Shown one piece after another: positions 7,870-18,002 of a DNA stretch of 64,000 nt. A program made the translations under genes and the position numbers. Source of the DNA: Bacteroidia bacterium (lineage in GTDB: Bacteria > Bacteroidota > Bacteroidia > Flavobacteriales > Flavobacteriaceae); the NCBI GenBank assembly GCA_030429955.1, contig JAUIGO010000002.1, positions 1 through 64,000 of the forward strand, in the 5' to 3' direction. The notes beneath the pieces are model-generated. The model was not told the origin of the DNA and made no database searches. It saw nothing but the letters and a program-made list of their open reading frames with translations. How positions within the stretch are numbered: the first letter of the stretch is position 1; each line of letters begins with the position of its first letter.

Positions 7870-8796
7870 ATGAGCAAATTAGTGATTGTTGGTACTGTAG
7901 CCTTTGATGCTATTGAAACCCCTTTTGGAAAAACAGATAAAATACTTGGAGGCGCTGCTACTTTTATTGGCTTGGCTGCCTCACAGTTTAAGCTTGATGC
8001 TGCCATAGTTTCGATAGTTGGAGGTGATTTTCCTAAAGAATATTTAAATCTGCTTTCCAAAAGAAACATTGATATTTCCGGAATTGAAGTTGTTGAAAAC
8101 GGAAAAACATTTTTCTGGAGTGGTAAGTATCACAATGACATGAATTCACGCGATACGTTAGCAACCGAGTTAAATGTACTAGCAGACTTTAATCCAGTAG
8201 TTCCAGAAGATTACAAAGATGCTGAAGTGCTTATGCTAGGTAACTTACATCCAATGGTACAAATGAGTGTGTTAGACCAAATGGAAACAAAACCTAAATT
8301 GGTTGTTCTTGATACCATGAACTTTTGGATGGACAATGCACTTGAAGACCTTCATAGAGTTATTAAAAGAATAGATGTCATTACCATAAATGATGAAGAA
8401 GCAAGACAGCTAACTGGAGAATACTCTCTAGTTGTCGCAGCCAGGAAAATTCAAGAAATGGGACCTAAATATGTAGTGATAAAAAAAGGTGAGCATGGCG
8501 CTTTATTGTTTCATAATGATAATGTATTCTATGCACCAGCTTTACCGCTTGAAGAGGTGTTTGATCCAACAGGAGCAGGTGATACTTTTGCTGGAGGGTT
8601 TGCTGGATATATAGCGAGAACTGAAGACACATCGTTTGAAAACATGAAAAACGCGGTTATTTATGGCTCAACGTTAGCATCGTTTTGTGTGGAGAAATTT
8701 GGCACACAACGTATGATAAATTTGAAAGCTGACGAAGTCCATAAACGTTTGCAACAGTTTAAAAATTTGACACAATTTGAAATCGTTTTAGATTAA
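7870..8796 (+). CDS. PfkB-family sugar/nucleoside kinase
   Basis: A 308-residue ribokinase-fold kinase that phosphorylates a small hydroxyl substrate with ATP. The N-terminal segment MSKLVIVGTVAFDAIETPFG and the GG motif (KILGGAATFIGLAAS) bind substrate. The C-terminal signature DPTGAGDTFAGGFAGY holds the catalytic Asp and anion hole. The same frame is open further upstream, but the family N-terminus and the promoter at 7841 fix the start at 7870. The substrate cannot be read from the sequence. Confidence 0.88.
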   Translation: MSKLVIVGTVAFDAIETPFGKTDKILGGAATFIGLAASQFKLDAAIVSIVGGDFPKEYLNLLSKRNIDISGIEVVENGKTFFWSGKYHNDMNSRDTLATELNVLADFNPVVPEDYKDAEVLMLGNLHPMVQMSVLDQMETKPKLVVLDTMNFWMDNALEDLHRVIKRIDVITINDEEARQLTGEYSLVVAARKIQEMGPKYVVIKKGEHGALLFHNDNVFYAPALPLEEVFDPTGAGDTFAGGFAGYIARTEDTSFENMKNAVIYGSTLASFCVEKFGTQRMINLKADEVHKRLQQFKNLTQFEIVLD

Positions 8797-8884
8797 TTAT
8801 TAATTTAAAGAAAAATGGCTTTTAAACGATTCTATATGACCCATAAAAATCAAATATTAAATACATATAAAATAGAATTATCAT

Positions 8885-8918
8885 AAAAAAACGCGCTCTA
8901 AATTGGAGTGCGTTTTTT
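8885..8918 (+). terminator. Intrinsic terminator
   Basis: Stem 8889-8898 (AACGCGCTC part) pairs with 8906-8915 through one G-T wobble around a 7-nt loop, followed by a T run. It ends transcription of the PfkB kinase gene. Confidence 0.8.
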
Positions 8919-8964
8919 AATTAGAATAAAACTTCAATATGCTTACATATTGAAACCTTAAAAT

Positions 8965-8990
8965 TGTCATTCCTGTAAAAACAGGAATCT
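8965..8990. repeat. REP-like hairpin, copy 2
   Basis: GTCATTCCTGT (8966-8976) and ACAGGAATCT (8981-8990) form a 9-10 bp stem. The same family occurs at 7143, 26611 and 29434. The stem carries compensating changes relative to the other copies (GT/AC instead of GC/GC). Confidence 0.7.
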
Positions 8991-9004
8991 AAACTAAACA
9001 AAAA

Positions 9005-10903
9005 ATGAGTGACGCTTTAAAACACGAGTGTGGTATTGCTCTTATTAGGCTTTTAAAACCTCTTGAGTATTACAAGGAAAAATATGGTACAGCATTTTAT
9101 GGTGTAAACAAAATGTACCTTATGATGGAAAAACAGCACAATCGTGGTCAAGATGGTGCTGGTTTTGTAAGTATAAAGCTTGATACCAAGCCTGGTGAAC
9201 GATATATAAGCAGAGTACGCTCAATTGCTCAACAGCCTATTCAGGATATTTTTGCTCAAATTAATGAGCGTATTAATAAAGAATTTATGGAGCATCCTGA
9301 ATATGCTTCAGATGTTACGCTACAAAAAAAACATATTCCTTATATAGGCGAATTACTTTTAGGTCACGTACGCTATGGCACTTTTGGGAAGAACAGTGTT
9401 GAAAGCGTTCATCCTTTTTTAAGACAAAATAACTGGATGCATAGAAATTTAATTCTAGCAGGTAACTTTAATATGACCAATGTTAAACAGTTGTTTAAAA
9501 ACCTTGTTGATTTAGGACAACACCCAAAAGAGTATACAGACACGATTACCATCATGGAAAAAATTGGTCACTTCTTAGATGATGCAGTCAGTAAAGTATA
9601 TAAAGATTTAAAAAAAGAAGGTTATAGTAAAAATGAATGTTCGCCTTTAATCGCAGAACGCTTAAACGTTGCTAAAATATTGCGCAGAGCAGCAAAAAAT
9701 TGGGATGGTGGCTACGCAATGGCTGGTTTATTAGGTCATGGCGATTCGTTTGTGTTGAGAGATCCAGCAGGAATTAGACCAACTTATTACTATAAAGATG
9801 ACGAAATAGTCGTAGTAGCATCAGAGCGACCTGTAATTCAAACGGTTTTTAATGTTGATTTTGATGATGTAAAAGAACTAGATCCAGGACATGCGATTAT
9901 TACAAAAAAATCAGGGGAAATTTCCATTAAAAAAATCCTTGAACCTTTAGAAAGAAAAGCTTGTTCGTTTGAACGTATCTATTTTTCAAGAGGAAGTGAT
10001 GCCGAAATTTATAAGGAACGAAAACTTTTAGGAAAACTGATCATGCCCAAAGTTTTGGAGTCTATAGACAATGACATAAAAAATTCGGTTTTTTCATATA
10101 TCCCAAATACAGCTGAAACATCCTTTTATGGAATGATAGAAACCGTTGAGGATTTTCTAAATAAGAAAAAAACAGATGCCATCCTTAAAGGTAAGCGTGC
10201 TCTTTCTTCAGAAAAAGTAACAGAAGTACTTTCGCAAAGACCACGAATTGAAAAAATTGCCATTAAAGATGTAAAACTTAGAACCTTTATTACAGAAGAC
10301 AGTAGTAGAGATGATTTAGTGGCTCACGTTTATGACGTTACTTATGGTGTTATAAAACCAACCGATAACTTGGTTATTATAGATGATAGTATTGTAAGAG
10401 GTACTACACTTAAAATGAGTATTCTTAAAATGCTTGACCGTTTAAAACCTAAGAAAATAGTTGTTGTCTCTTCGGCACCTCAAATTAGATATCCTGATTG
10501 CTATGGCATTGACATGGCTAACTTAGAAAGTCTTATCGCATTTAGAGCAGCATTAGAATTACTAAAAGATAATAATAAGTATCACCTTGTTGAAGAGGTA
10601 TATAATAAATGTAAAGCTCAAATAGATTTGGACGATGTAGAAGTGCAAAATTTCGTAAAAGAAATTTATGATCCATTTACAGATGATGAAATCTCAGATA
10701 AAATTGCTACTCTGCTCAGTAACGAAAATATAAATGCCGAAGTAAAACTAATTTTCCAAACAGTTGATAACTTGCACAAAGCATGTCCGAAAAATTTAGG
10801 CGATTGGTATTTTACTGGCAACTATCCTACCTCAGGTGGTAACCGCGTAGTTAATAGAGCATTTATTAATTTTTACGAAGGGAATAAGGAACGTGCATAT
10901 TAA
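9005..10903 (+). CDS. Amidophosphoribosyltransferase-like protein (PurF homologue)
   Basis: 632 residues, longer than the usual 470-510 of PurF. An N-terminal class II glutamine amidotransferase domain starts MSDALKHECGIAL, with the nucleophile candidate Cys9 preceded by a short leader, then NRGQDGAGF and GHVRYGTFG. The phosphoribosyltransferase domain carries the PRPP loop VIIDDSIVRGTT at about residue 460. About 130 extra residues follow. PurF makes phosphoribosylamine from PRPP and glutamine. Bacteroidetes carry this long form as a conserved paralogue beside the standard purF, so the assignment to purine synthesis is plausible but not certain. Confidence 0.85.
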   Translation: MSDALKHECGIALIRLLKPLEYYKEKYGTAFYGVNKMYLMMEKQHNRGQDGAGFVSIKLDTKPGERYISRVRSIAQQPIQDIFAQINERINKEFMEHPEYASDVTLQKKHIPYIGELLLGHVRYGTFGKNSVESVHPFLRQNNWMHRNLILAGNFNMTNVKQLFKNLVDLGQHPKEYTDTITIMEKIGHFLDDAVSKVYKDLKKEGYSKNECSPLIAERLNVAKILRRAAKNWDGGYAMAGLLGHGDSFVLRDPAGIRPTYYYKDDEIVVVASERPVIQTVFNVDFDDVKELDPGHAIITKKSGEISIKKILEPLERKACSFERIYFSRGSDAEIYKERKLLGKLIMPKVLESIDNDIKNSVFSYIPNTAETSFYGMIETVEDFLNKKKTDAILKGKRALSSEKVTEVLSQRPRIEKIAIKDVKLRTFITEDSSRDDLVAHVYDVTYGVIKPTDNLVIIDDSIVRGTTLKMSILKMLDRLKPKKIVVVSSAPQIRYPDCYGIDMANLESLIAFRAALELLKDNNKYHLVEEVYNKCKAQIDLDDVEVQNFVKEIYDPFTDDEISDKIATLLSNENINAEVKLIFQTVDNLHKACPKNLGDWYFTGNYPTSGGNRVVNRAFINFYEGNKERAY

Positions 10904-10956
10904 CGAAAAAATTGGTTTTTAATCATTTAATCTATAAAAAAAGACCTTTAAACTAG

Positions 10957-10994
10957 AAAAAATGCATTTCATCTAATATTTATGCATTTTTTTT
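10957..10994 (+). terminator. Intrinsic terminator of the PurF-like gene
   Basis: AAAAAATGCAT (10957-10967) pairs with ATGCATTTTTT (10982-10992), a 14-nt loop between, and the T run continues. It lies 54 bp after the stop codon and just upstream of the first small RNA promoter. Confidence 0.65.
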
Positions 10995-11005
10995 AAAAAT
11001 ACGTC

Positions 11006-11013
11006 TACTTTAG
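11006..11013 (+). promoter_or_regulatory. -7 promoter element of small RNA copy 1
   Basis: TACTTTAG fits TAnnTTTG at 7 of 8 positions. It lies exactly 250 bp before the corresponding element of copy 2, at the same distance from the conserved RNA start. Confidence 0.55.
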
Positions 11014-11018
11014 TAAGA

Positions 11019-11090
11019 CCATAACATAAGTAGGTTAAGTTCATGGTAGATTTGGGGCAAAAAAAGGTGAACTCTTGTTCACCTTTTTTT
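11019..11090 (+). ncRNA. Candidate small RNA, tandem copy 1
   Basis: About 72 nt, beginning CCATAACATAAGTAGG shortly after a -7 element and ending in a terminator hairpin: GGTGAAC (11066-11072), loop TCTT, GTTCACC (11077-11083), T run. Its first 47 bases are almost identical to copy 2 at 11269 (one change). There is no ribosome site or meaningful open frame. The unit has promoter, conserved body and terminator, so an independent small RNA is the best reading. It may belong to a known flavobacterial RNA family, which I cannot test. Confidence 0.7.
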
Positions 11091-11255
11091 ATGCATTAAA
11101 CTTTGTATTTTAGTCCTTTAAATTTATTTTAAAACACTTCTAATTCTTCTGAATTTCGCTAATAGTCTAAACTTATGGCATTTCATTAAAATAACCCTTA
11201 GACTAATTTATGGGTATTTTGTCTAATAAATTTAATTATTAACGTTGTACACTGT

Positions 11256-11263
11256 TATATTTG
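11256..11263 (+). promoter_or_regulatory. -7 promoter element of small RNA copy 2
   Basis: TATATTTG, a full match to TAnnTTTG, ends 6 bases before the conserved CCATAACATAAG start. No TTG is found at the usual -33 distance. Confidence 0.65.
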
Positions 11264-11268
11264 ACTCA

Positions 11269-11338
11269 CCATAACATAAGTAGGTTAAGTTTATGGTAGA
11301 TTTGGGGCAAAAAAGGTGGACATCTGTTCACCTTTTTT
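11269..11338 (+). ncRNA. Candidate small RNA, tandem copy 2
   Basis: About 70 nt, repeating copy 1. The terminator stem is GGTGGAC (11315-11321), loop ATCT, GTTCACC (11326-11332). Relative to copy 1, one A-U pair has become G-U, so the stem is kept while the sequence changes. The loop and T run also differ slightly. The RNA ends 23 bp from the convergent stop codon of the superoxide dismutase gene. Function is unknown. Confidence 0.7.
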
Positions 11339-11361
11339 ATTTTAAAAACCTCAGAGTTATA

Positions 11362-11970
11362 TTACTTTGCTTGAGCGTAACGCCTTTCTACTTCGTTCCA
11401 GTTAATTACCTTAAAGAACGCTTCAATATAATCTGGTCGTCTGTTTTGGTAGTTTAAATAATAAGCATGCTCCCAAACATCCAATCCTAAAATTGGTGTT
11501 CCACCACAAGTTACTCTAGGCATTAATGGATTGTCTTGATTAGGTGTAGAACACACTTCAACTTTTCCACCTTTGTGCACACATAACCAAGCCCAACCTG
11601 AACCAAACTGAGTAGCTGCAGCTTTACTAAAAGCGGCCTTAAAATCATCTACAGATCCGTAAGCAGATATAATTGCATCTTTTAATTCGCCTGACAAATA
11701 ACCTTTGTCTTCTGGATTCATTACGTCCCAAAATAAGCTATGATTATAAAATCCGCCTCCATTATTTCTTACTGCTGCATTGCTCATATCCAAGTTTGAA
11801 AGAATATCTTCAATAGATTTTCCTTCATTACTAGTTCCTGCTATTGCGTTGTTTAGGTTGTTTGTGTACCCTTGATGATGTTTTGTATGATGGATTTCCA
11901 TTGTACGTGCATCAATATGAGGTTCTAAAGCATCATAAGCATATTGTAATTTCGGTAATTCGAAAGCCAT
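11362..11970 (-). CDS. sodA: Superoxide dismutase, Mn/Fe type
   Basis: Converts superoxide to hydrogen peroxide and oxygen. A 202-residue protein, normal for the family, with metal ligands in [24 protein letters not shown] and [20 protein letters not shown]. The GGGFYNH and [10 protein letters not shown] segments resemble the manganese type rather than the iron type, although metal choice cannot be proven by sequence. No signal peptide, so cytoplasmic. It is convergent with the small RNA pair and divergent from the AddA-like gene. Confidence 0.95.
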   Translation of the reverse strand: MAFELPKLQYAYDALEPHIDARTMEIHHTKHHQGYTNNLNNAIAGTSNEGKSIEDILSNLDMSNAAVRNNGGGFYNHSLFWDVMNPEDKGYLSGELKDAIISAYGSVDDFKAAFSKAAATQFGSGWAWLCVHKGGKVEVCSTPNQDNPLMPRVTCGGTPILGLDVWEHAYYLNYQNRRPDYIEAFFKVINWNEVERRYAQAK

Positions 11971-12005
11971 AATATTTTGTTTTTTATGTTAGTATTTATT
12001 TTACC

Positions 12006-12013
12006 CAAATTTA
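12006..12013 (-). promoter_or_regulatory. -7 promoter element of sodA
   Basis: TAAATTTG on the minus strand, a full TAnnTTTG match, 36 bases before the sodA ATG, in the gap shared with the divergent AddA-like gene. Confidence 0.6.
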
Positions 12014-12082
12014 CAATAAAGGATTATAAATAGTCTTAATAAGTTATTAAGATTACTTATTTTGGTATAAAATTTTTCTTTT

Positions 12083-15000
12083 TTGAACACATCATCGTTT
12101 TACATTTATAATGCATCTGCTGGAAGTGGAAAAACCTATTCGCTTGTAAAAAACTATTTAAAGGTTTTACTACAATCTAAACAGCGAGAACCTTTTAAAA
12201 ACATATTGGCAATAACATTTACCAATAAAGCTGTTGCCGAAATGAAAGAACGTATTATTGATGCTTTAAAAGAATTTTCTAGTCCATCAATACTCAATAA
12301 TGATAACTCTATGTTTGGTGAACTGTGTAAAGAGTTAAATGTACAACCCGAACAGCTTCATCAGAGATCAAAAGAATTGCTTTATGGTATTTTAAAAAAT
12401 TATGCTGCTTTTGATGTATCAACCATTGATAAATTTACCCAAAAAATAATAAGAACATTTGCATTTGACCTTAATTTACCATTGAATTTTGAAGTGGAAT
12501 TGGACTCAGAGGCTATTTTAAACAAAGCTGTTGATAACTTAATTTCACGTACTGGTTCAGAAAAACAACTCACCAAATTATTGGTTGACTTTGCTATTGA
12601 GAAAATTGAAGATGATAAAAGTTGGGATGTTGCCTATGACTTTAATAAAATATCAAAACTACTAGTCAACGAAAACGACATTCCATATTTGGAGGCATTA
12701 AAAGACAAAACATTAGATGATTTTAATGCTCTAAAAAAGCATTTAAAAAATGAACTTAAGGCTACAGAAACCCAAATTGTTGAAACCGCCAACAACACTC
12801 TTAGTTTAATTTCTGAATGTGGTTTAGAGCATTCTGATTTTTCAAGAAGGACTTTGCCTAATCATTTTATTAAAGCATCTCTTTTAGATTTGAATCGATT
12901 GTATGATAATAAATTAGAAGAAAATCTTGCTGATAGAAAAAACATCTACAATAAAACTTTAGATGGTGTTTTGGCTCAAACTATCGAAGCTATATTGCCA
13001 GAACTAGAGGTCAATTATCTAAATTTAAAACAGTTAGTATATCATCATAAATTTCTTTCTAATTTTTATAAAAACATTACACCATTATCAGTCTTAAACC
13101 TTATCAATCAAGAACTTAATCTCATAAAAGAAGAACAAAACACCATATTGATTTCTGAATTCAATACCATTGTAAGCAATGAGGTGAAAAACCAACCTGC
13201 ACCTTTTATTTATGAACGTATTGGTGAAAAGTTCAAACATTATTTTATTGATGAATTTCAGGACACCTCACAAATGCAGTGGTCAAATTTAATTCCGCTT
13301 ATTGGGAACGCTTTATCAGGTGAAAATGCAAGCGTAATGCTGGTAGGTGATGCCAAACAAGCCATTTATAGATGGCGAGGCGGAAAAGCAGAACAGTTTA
13401 TTGATCTTTTCAACCAAAATAAAAATCCATTTAACATAAATATTGAACTTAAAAGTTTAGACAACAACTATAGAAGCGCTGAAGCTATAATAGATTTTAA
13501 CAATTCGTTTTTTGAGCATCTTTCCAGCGTTGTTTTTAGTCAAAAAGAACATAAAGACCTTTACCTAAACAGTAAACAAAATGTCATTTCAAAGTATAAA
13601 GGCCTTGTAAATATTTCCTTCTTGAACATTACAGATGATGAGGGTCGAGATAATATATATCCAGAACAAGTACTCGCACAAATAAAGCAGTGTGTCGATC
13701 TTGGTTATAGTTATAGTGATATCTGTATTTTAGTACGAAAAACCAAAGAAGGCATTGCCATTGCCAACTACCTCAGCGATAACCATATTGATATTGTATC
13801 ATCAGAAACCTTAGCTATTGAACGATCTTCCGAGGTGAATTTTATAGTTGCTTTGCTTCATTACTTATTGAATCCAAGCAATCAGGAATTCAAGATTAAA
13901 GTTTTGAGCTTTTTGGCTGATAAACTGAACATTTCAAATAAGCATGAGTTTTATACAAAACACATTAATCTTGAAATTGATGCTTTTTATAAAAGTATTT
14001 ACGATTATGGCATAAACTTCAATACAAACGAGGCGCTTCAGCTTCCTGTTTATGAATTGGTTGAAACCATTATTTACAAATTTGATTTAGTTGAAGGATC
14101 TAATGCTTATATACAGTTTTTTCTTGATTTTGTGTTCAATTTTTCTAATAAACATTCTTCAAGCATTTCAGATTTTTTAGCTCATTATGAACAGAAAAAA
14201 GATAAGCTAAAAATTACATCCTCAGATGATAACCAAGCGGTTAAAATCATGACCATTCATAAATCCAAAGGGCTTGAGTTCCCCATTGTTATTTTCCCGT
14301 ATGCAGATATTGATATCTATAGAGAAATTGAACCAAAAGTTTGGTTTTCTTTAGATGAAAAAGCATTCTGTGGTTTTTCAGAAACACTTTTAAGCTACAG
14401 TAAGGACATTGCTGAGTTTGGAGAACAAGGCCTTGGCATTTACAGTGCACATCAAGCGGAATTAGAACTTGATAATATGAATCTGCTATATGTTGCACTA
14501 ACGCGAGCCGTAAATCAGTTATATATTATTAGTAGCGTGAACTTTGATGCTAAAGGCATCTTGAAAGTTAATGAAAAACAATATTCTGGTTTGTTCATAA
14601 ACTATCTACAAAATATTGGCGAATGGGATAACCATAAATTGAGCTATTCTTTTGGCGAAATAGAAAAAGCAAACATAGAACTTGTTTCTAAAGAAGTTAA
14701 TTCTGCACATAACCGTTTTATTTCAATTCCTAAGAAGGAACACAACATAAATATCTTAACAAAAGCAGGTTTACTTTGGGATACTAGCCAAAAAGAAGCT
14801 ATAGAAAAAGGCAATTTATTACATGAGATCATGGCCCAAATTAAAACAAGTAATGATATTGACATTGCGCTAACTTCTTTTTTAATTTCTGGTATTATAA
14901 ATAATGAACAACATACTAATTTAAAAGAAATGGTGAGCTCTATAGTGTTTCACCCAAAACTAGAATCTTATTTTTCCAAAGATTATACCATTTACAATGA

Positions 15001-15223
15001 ACGTGATATTATTACTAAAAATGGTATTATATTAAGACCTGACCGTTTATTAATTAACAACAAAAAGGAGGTCGTCATCTTAGATTATAAAACTGGTAAG
15101 CCAGACAACAAACATACACAGCAACTACAAATTTATCAAGATGCGTTGGAAGCAATGAGTTTTTCAGTAATCAAAAAAATTCTTATATATGTTGATGAAC
15201 AATTACTAATAAAAGAAGTTTAA
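12083..15223 (+). CDS. AddA-like UvrD-family helicase-exonuclease
   Basis: A 1046-residue protein that should unwind and cut DNA from double-strand ends for recombination. It has Walker [12 protein letters not shown] (residues 10-20), motif [16 protein letters not shown] (about 387), [27 protein letters not shown], and [16 protein letters not shown]-terminal RecB-type nuclease follows (RPDRLL then [10 protein letters not shown], about residue 1000). There is no ATG at the front: the start is TTG at 12083, supported by the closeness of Walker A. Its probable partner is the AddB-like nuclease at 18003; kbl and ompA lie between them. Confidence 0.9.
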   Translation: MNTSSFYIYNASAGSGKTYSLVKNYLKVLLQSKQREPFKNILAITFTNKAVAEMKERIIDALKEFSSPSILNNDNSMFGELCKELNVQPEQLHQRSKELLYGILKNYAAFDVSTIDKFTQKIIRTFAFDLNLPLNFEVELDSEAILNKAVDNLISRTGSEKQLTKLLVDFAIEKIEDDKSWDVAYDFNKISKLLVNENDIPYLEALKDKTLDDFNALKKHLKNELKATETQIVETANNTLSLISECGLEHSDFSRRTLPNHFIKASLLDLNRLYDNKLEENLADRKNIYNKTLDGVLAQTIEAILPELEVNYLNLKQLVYHHKFLSNFYKNITPLSVLNLINQELNLIKEEQNTILISEFNTIVSNEVKNQPAPFIYERIGEKFKHYFIDEFQDTSQMQWSNLIPLIGNALSGENASVMLVGDAKQAIYRWRGGKAEQFIDLFNQNKNPFNINIELKSLDNNYRSAEAIIDFNNSFFEHLSSVVFSQKEHKDLYLNSKQNVISKYKGLVNISFLNITDDEGRDNIYPEQVLAQIKQCVDLGYSYSDICILVRKTKEGIAIANYLSDNHIDIVSSETLAIERSSEVNFIVALLHYLLNPSNQEFKIKVLSFLADKLNISNKHEFYTKHINLEIDAFYKSIYDYGINFNTNEALQLPVYELVETIIYKFDLVEGSNAYIQFFLDFVFNFSNKHSSSISDFLAHYEQKKDKLKITSSDDNQAVKIMTIHKSKGLEFPIVIFPYADIDIYREIEPKVWFSLDEKAFCGFSETLLSYSKDIAEFGEQGLGIYSAHQAELELDNMNLLYVALTRAVNQLYIISSVNFDAKGILKVNEKQYSGLFINYLQNIGEWDNHKLSYSFGEIEKANIELVSKEVNSAHNRFISIPKKEHNINILTKAGLLWDTSQKEAIEKGNLLHEIMAQIKTSNDIDIALTSFLISGIINNEQHTNLKEMVSSIVFHPKLESYFSKDYTIYNERDIITKNGIILRPDRLLINNKKEVVILDYKTGKPDNKHTQQLQIYQDALEAMSFSVIKKILIYVDEQLLIKEV

Positions 15224-15228
15224 ATTTG
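15221..15228 (+). promoter_or_regulatory. -7 promoter element of kbl
   Basis: TAAATTTG overlaps the stop codon of the AddA-like gene (15221-15223) and lies 14 bases before the kbl ATG. This suggests a separate transcript for kbl with a very short leader. Confidence 0.55.
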
Positions 15229-15242
15229 CAAAAAAAAATATC

Positions 15243-16436
15243 ATGTACGGAAACATAAAAGAACATTTACAAGCAGAATTAAAAGATATAAAAAAGAACG
15301 GTCTATATAAAGAAGAACGCATTATAACCTCAGCCCAAGGAGCAGAAATCACTTTAAACACAGGTGAAACTGTTTTAAATTTTTGTGCAAATAACTATTT
15401 AGGGCTTTCTGCACATCCAGAAGTTATACAGGCTGCCAAAGACACCATGGATACTCATGGTTTTGGTATGTCTTCAGTAAGATTCATTTGCGGTACTCAA
15501 GACATTCATAAAGAGCTGGAGCAAAAAATCGCCGATTTTTACCAAACAGAAGATACCATTTTATATGCAGCAGCTTTTGATGCCAATGGTGGTGTTTTTG
15601 AGCCTTTATTAGGTGCCGAAGATGCCATTATTTCAGACTCATTAAATCATGCTTCTATAATTGATGGTGTTCGCTTGTGCAAAGCAGCAAGATATCGCTA
15701 CAATAATAATGATATGGCAGATCTTGAAAAACAACTTCAAGATGCCAATGCAAACGGAGCACGCTTTAAAATAATAGTAACCGATGGTGTTTTTTCTATG
15801 GATGGTATTGTAGCGTCTTTAGATAAAATATGTGATTTAGCAGATAAATACGATGCTTTGGTTATGATTGATGAATGTCATGCAGCTGGATTTATAGGAA
15901 AAACAGGCAGAGGAACATTAGAAGAAAAAAATGTCATAAATAGAATTGACATAATTACTGGCACTTTAGGCAAAGCCCTTGGAGGAGCAATGGGAGGCTA
16001 TACAACAGGCAAAAAAGAAATTATAGATATGTTGCGACAACGCTCCAGACCATATTTATTCTCAAACTCTTTGGCGCCAGCAATAGTTGGAGCTTCCATA
16101 AAAGTTTTTGATCTATTGGCAAATGACACCTCTTTAAGAGATAAGTTAGAATGGAATACCAACTACTTTAAAAAAGGTATGAAAGGCGCTGGTTTTGATA
16201 TTGTTGATGGTGATTCGGCCATTGTGCCAGTTATGCTTTATGATGCTAAACTATCACAAACAATGGCAAATATGCTATTAGAAGAAGGTATTTATGTGAT
16301 TGGATTTTTCTTTCCTGTCGTTCCTAAAGAAAAGGCAAGAATACGTGTGCAATTATCAGCAGCTCACGAAAAATCACATCTAGACAAGGCTATAAATTCG
16401 TTTATTAATGTTGGGAAACGCTTGGAAATAATTTAA
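15243..16436 (+). CDS. kbl: Glycine C-acetyltransferase (2-amino-3-ketobutyrate CoA ligase)
   Basis: A PLP enzyme that cleaves 2-amino-3-ketobutyrate with CoA to glycine and acetyl-CoA in threonine breakdown. The 397 residues match the family. Key segments are [15 protein letters not shown], the cofactor-stacking [22 protein letters not shown] with the PLP Asp and His, and the Schiff-base Lys in [16 protein letters not shown] threonine dehydrogenase gene is not next to it. It begins 19 bp after the AddA-like gene. Confidence 0.94.
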   Translation: MYGNIKEHLQAELKDIKKNGLYKEERIITSAQGAEITLNTGETVLNFCANNYLGLSAHPEVIQAAKDTMDTHGFGMSSVRFICGTQDIHKELEQKIADFYQTEDTILYAAAFDANGGVFEPLLGAEDAIISDSLNHASIIDGVRLCKAARYRYNNNDMADLEKQLQDANANGARFKIIVTDGVFSMDGIVASLDKICDLADKYDALVMIDECHAAGFIGKTGRGTLEEKNVINRIDIITGTLGKALGGAMGGYTTGKKEIIDMLRQRSRPYLFSNSLAPAIVGASIKVFDLLANDTSLRDKLEWNTNYFKKGMKGAGFDIVDGDSAIVPVMLYDAKLSQTMANMLLEEGIYVIGFFFPVVPKEKARIRVQLSAAHEKSHLDKAINSFINVGKRLEII

Positions 16437-16484
16437 AATCTATCTAAACAGCCCAATTTTCTTAGAAAAAAGGCAATATTTTTC

Positions 16485-16492
16485 TATATTTG
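16485..16492 (+). promoter_or_regulatory. -7 promoter element of ompA
   Basis: TATATTTG, a full match, about 68 bases before the ATG at 16561, implying a leader of roughly 60 nt for this probably abundant outer membrane protein. Confidence 0.6.
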
Positions 16493-16560
16493 TCTTTGTT
16501 AATAACATTTAACAACTTACTTTTGCTTACAATTAACACTTAAAAATTAAATTTTTGAAT

Positions 16561-17928
16561 ATGAAAAATCTTAGCAGATTAATGTTCGCTATGTTGCTGG
16601 TAATTGGATTTAGCAACGCAAACGCACAAGACAATAACAATCCTTGGCAGTTTAGTTTTGGGATCAATGCTGTTGATCTTTATCCTGTTGGAGAAGATGC
16701 GCCACTTGGTGATTACTTTGATGAATTCTTCAATGTAAACGATCACTACAATGTTTTACCTTCTTTATCAACTTTTACAATTTCCAAATACTTAGGAGAA
16801 AATTTCTCTTTTGGTGTTGGTGGATCTGTAAATAAAATTCGTAAAATCGGTGACGCTACAAGCGATCGTGATTTATCTTACTTTGCTGTAGATGGTACTG
16901 TAAAGTACAATTTAGGCCCAGTATTAAACTGGAGTAAATTTCAACCACACTTAGGTGTTGGTGGTGGTTACACTTGGGTTAACAAAATTGGAGCCGGAAC
17001 ACTTAACGGTACATTTGGTTTAAGCTACTGGATTAATGAAAATTGGGGATTAGTTGCGCAATCAACTTACAAACACTCATTTGAAGATTATTTAGCCACA
17101 CATTTTCAACACTCTGTAAGTGTTGCTTTTAACTTTGGTGGAAAAGACACTGATGGTGATGGTGTATACGATAAAGATGACGCTTGTCCGGAAGTTGCTG
17201 GTTTAGCAGCATTTAATGGTTGTCCAGATTCTGATGGTGATGGTATCGAAGATTCAAAAGATACTTGTCCTAATCAAGCTGGTTTAGCTGAATTTAATGG
17301 TTGTCCAGATTCTGATGGCGATGGTGTTTCAGATAACAATGACAACTGTCCTAATACACCTGGTTTAAAAACTTTAGCTGGTTGTCCAGATGCTGATGGC
17401 GATGGTATTGCTGATGGTAATGACAACTGTCCTAATGAAGCAGGTCCTGCGGCTAACAATGGTTGCCCTTGGCCAGATTCTGATGGTGATGGTGTTTTAG
17501 ATAAAGACGATCAATGTCCTAATGAAGCTGGAACTGTTGCAAACAACGGTTGTCCAGAAATTAACCCAACTGTAGAGGTTATGGATACTTTAAATGAGTA
17601 TGCTAGAACTATATTATTTGATACTGGAAAAGCAACTTTCAAAAAAGAAACTGATCCTGTATTAAAAGCAATGACAGCTATCTTTAAAGAATATCCTAAA
17701 GCAAGCTTTACAATTGAAGGTCATACTGATAGTGTTGGTACTGAAAAATCTAACCAAATATTATCTGAAAGAAGAGCAAACGCAGTAAAAGATTACTTAG
17801 TTGCTAATGGTATTAGCGATGATCGTTTAAGTGCTGTTGGTTATGGAGAAGCAAGACCTATTGATGATAATAGTACAAGAGCTGGTAGAACAAACAACAG
17901 ACGTGTTGAGGTTAAACTTAACGACTAA
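16561..17928 (+). CDS. OmpA-family outer membrane protein with thrombospondin type-3 repeats
   Basis: A 455-residue exported protein: signal peptide of about 23 residues ending NANAQ, an N-terminal beta-barrel-like domain to about residue 195, then five calcium-binding type-3 repeats (DSDGDGIEDSKDTCP pattern, each ending NGCPD or similar), and an OmpA peptidoglycan-binding domain (TIEGHTDSVGTEKSN, then NNRRVEVKL). It should tie the outer membrane to peptidoglycan. The ATG at 16561 is preferred over a TTG six bases earlier. A strong terminator follows, so it is a single-gene unit. Confidence 0.93.
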   Translation: MKNLSRLMFAMLLVIGFSNANAQDNNNPWQFSFGINAVDLYPVGEDAPLGDYFDEFFNVNDHYNVLPSLSTFTISKYLGENFSFGVGGSVNKIRKIGDATSDRDLSYFAVDGTVKYNLGPVLNWSKFQPHLGVGGGYTWVNKIGAGTLNGTFGLSYWINENWGLVAQSTYKHSFEDYLATHFQHSVSVAFNFGGKDTDGDGVYDKDDACPEVAGLAAFNGCPDSDGDGIEDSKDTCPNQAGLAEFNGCPDSDGDGVSDNNDNCPNTPGLKTLAGCPDADGDGIADGNDNCPNEAGPAANNGCPWPDSDGDGVLDKDDQCPNEAGTVANNGCPEINPTVEVMDTLNEYARTILFDTGKATFKKETDPVLKAMTAIFKEYPKASFTIEGHTDSVGTEKSNQILSERRANAVKDYLVANGISDDRLSAVGYGEARPIDDNSTRAGRTNNRRVEVKLND

Positions 17929-17959
17929 GTTATTGTAACCACTTTTAAAAAATAAGATT

Positions 17960-17990
17960 AAAAACGCTGAGATAATATCTCAGCGTTTTT
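17960..17990 (+). terminator. Intrinsic terminator of ompA
   Basis: ACGCTGAGAT (17964-17973) pairs perfectly with ATCTCAGCGT (17977-17986) around AAT, flanked by A and T runs. It lies 12 bp before the next start codon. Confidence 0.9.
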
Positions 17991-18002
17991 TATTTTTATC
18001 TA

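Larger units (their letters stand above)
8797..9004. other. Intergenic region between PfkB kinase and PurF-like gene
   Basis: It contains a 23-codon open frame (8815-8886, MAFKRFYMTHKNQ...) of doubtful reality, a terminator (8885-8918) and the second REP-like hairpin (8965-8990). Nothing else is recognisable. Confidence 0.5.

Noticed and set aside
8815-8886. A 23-codon open frame before a terminator
   Set aside because: Too short, no hydrophobic or other pattern, and its end runs into the terminator stem region. It is more likely the 3' untranslated region of the PfkB kinase mRNA.
11019-11338. A tandem pair of plain terminators
   Set aside because: The conserved portion includes about 47 bases before the hairpin and aligned promoter elements, far more than two terminators would need.
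15064-15072. AAAGGAGGT, a perfect Shine-Dalgarno-like sequence
   Set aside because: It lies inside the AddA-like reading frame, is not followed by a plausible start, and this organism does not appear to use Shine-Dalgarno sites.
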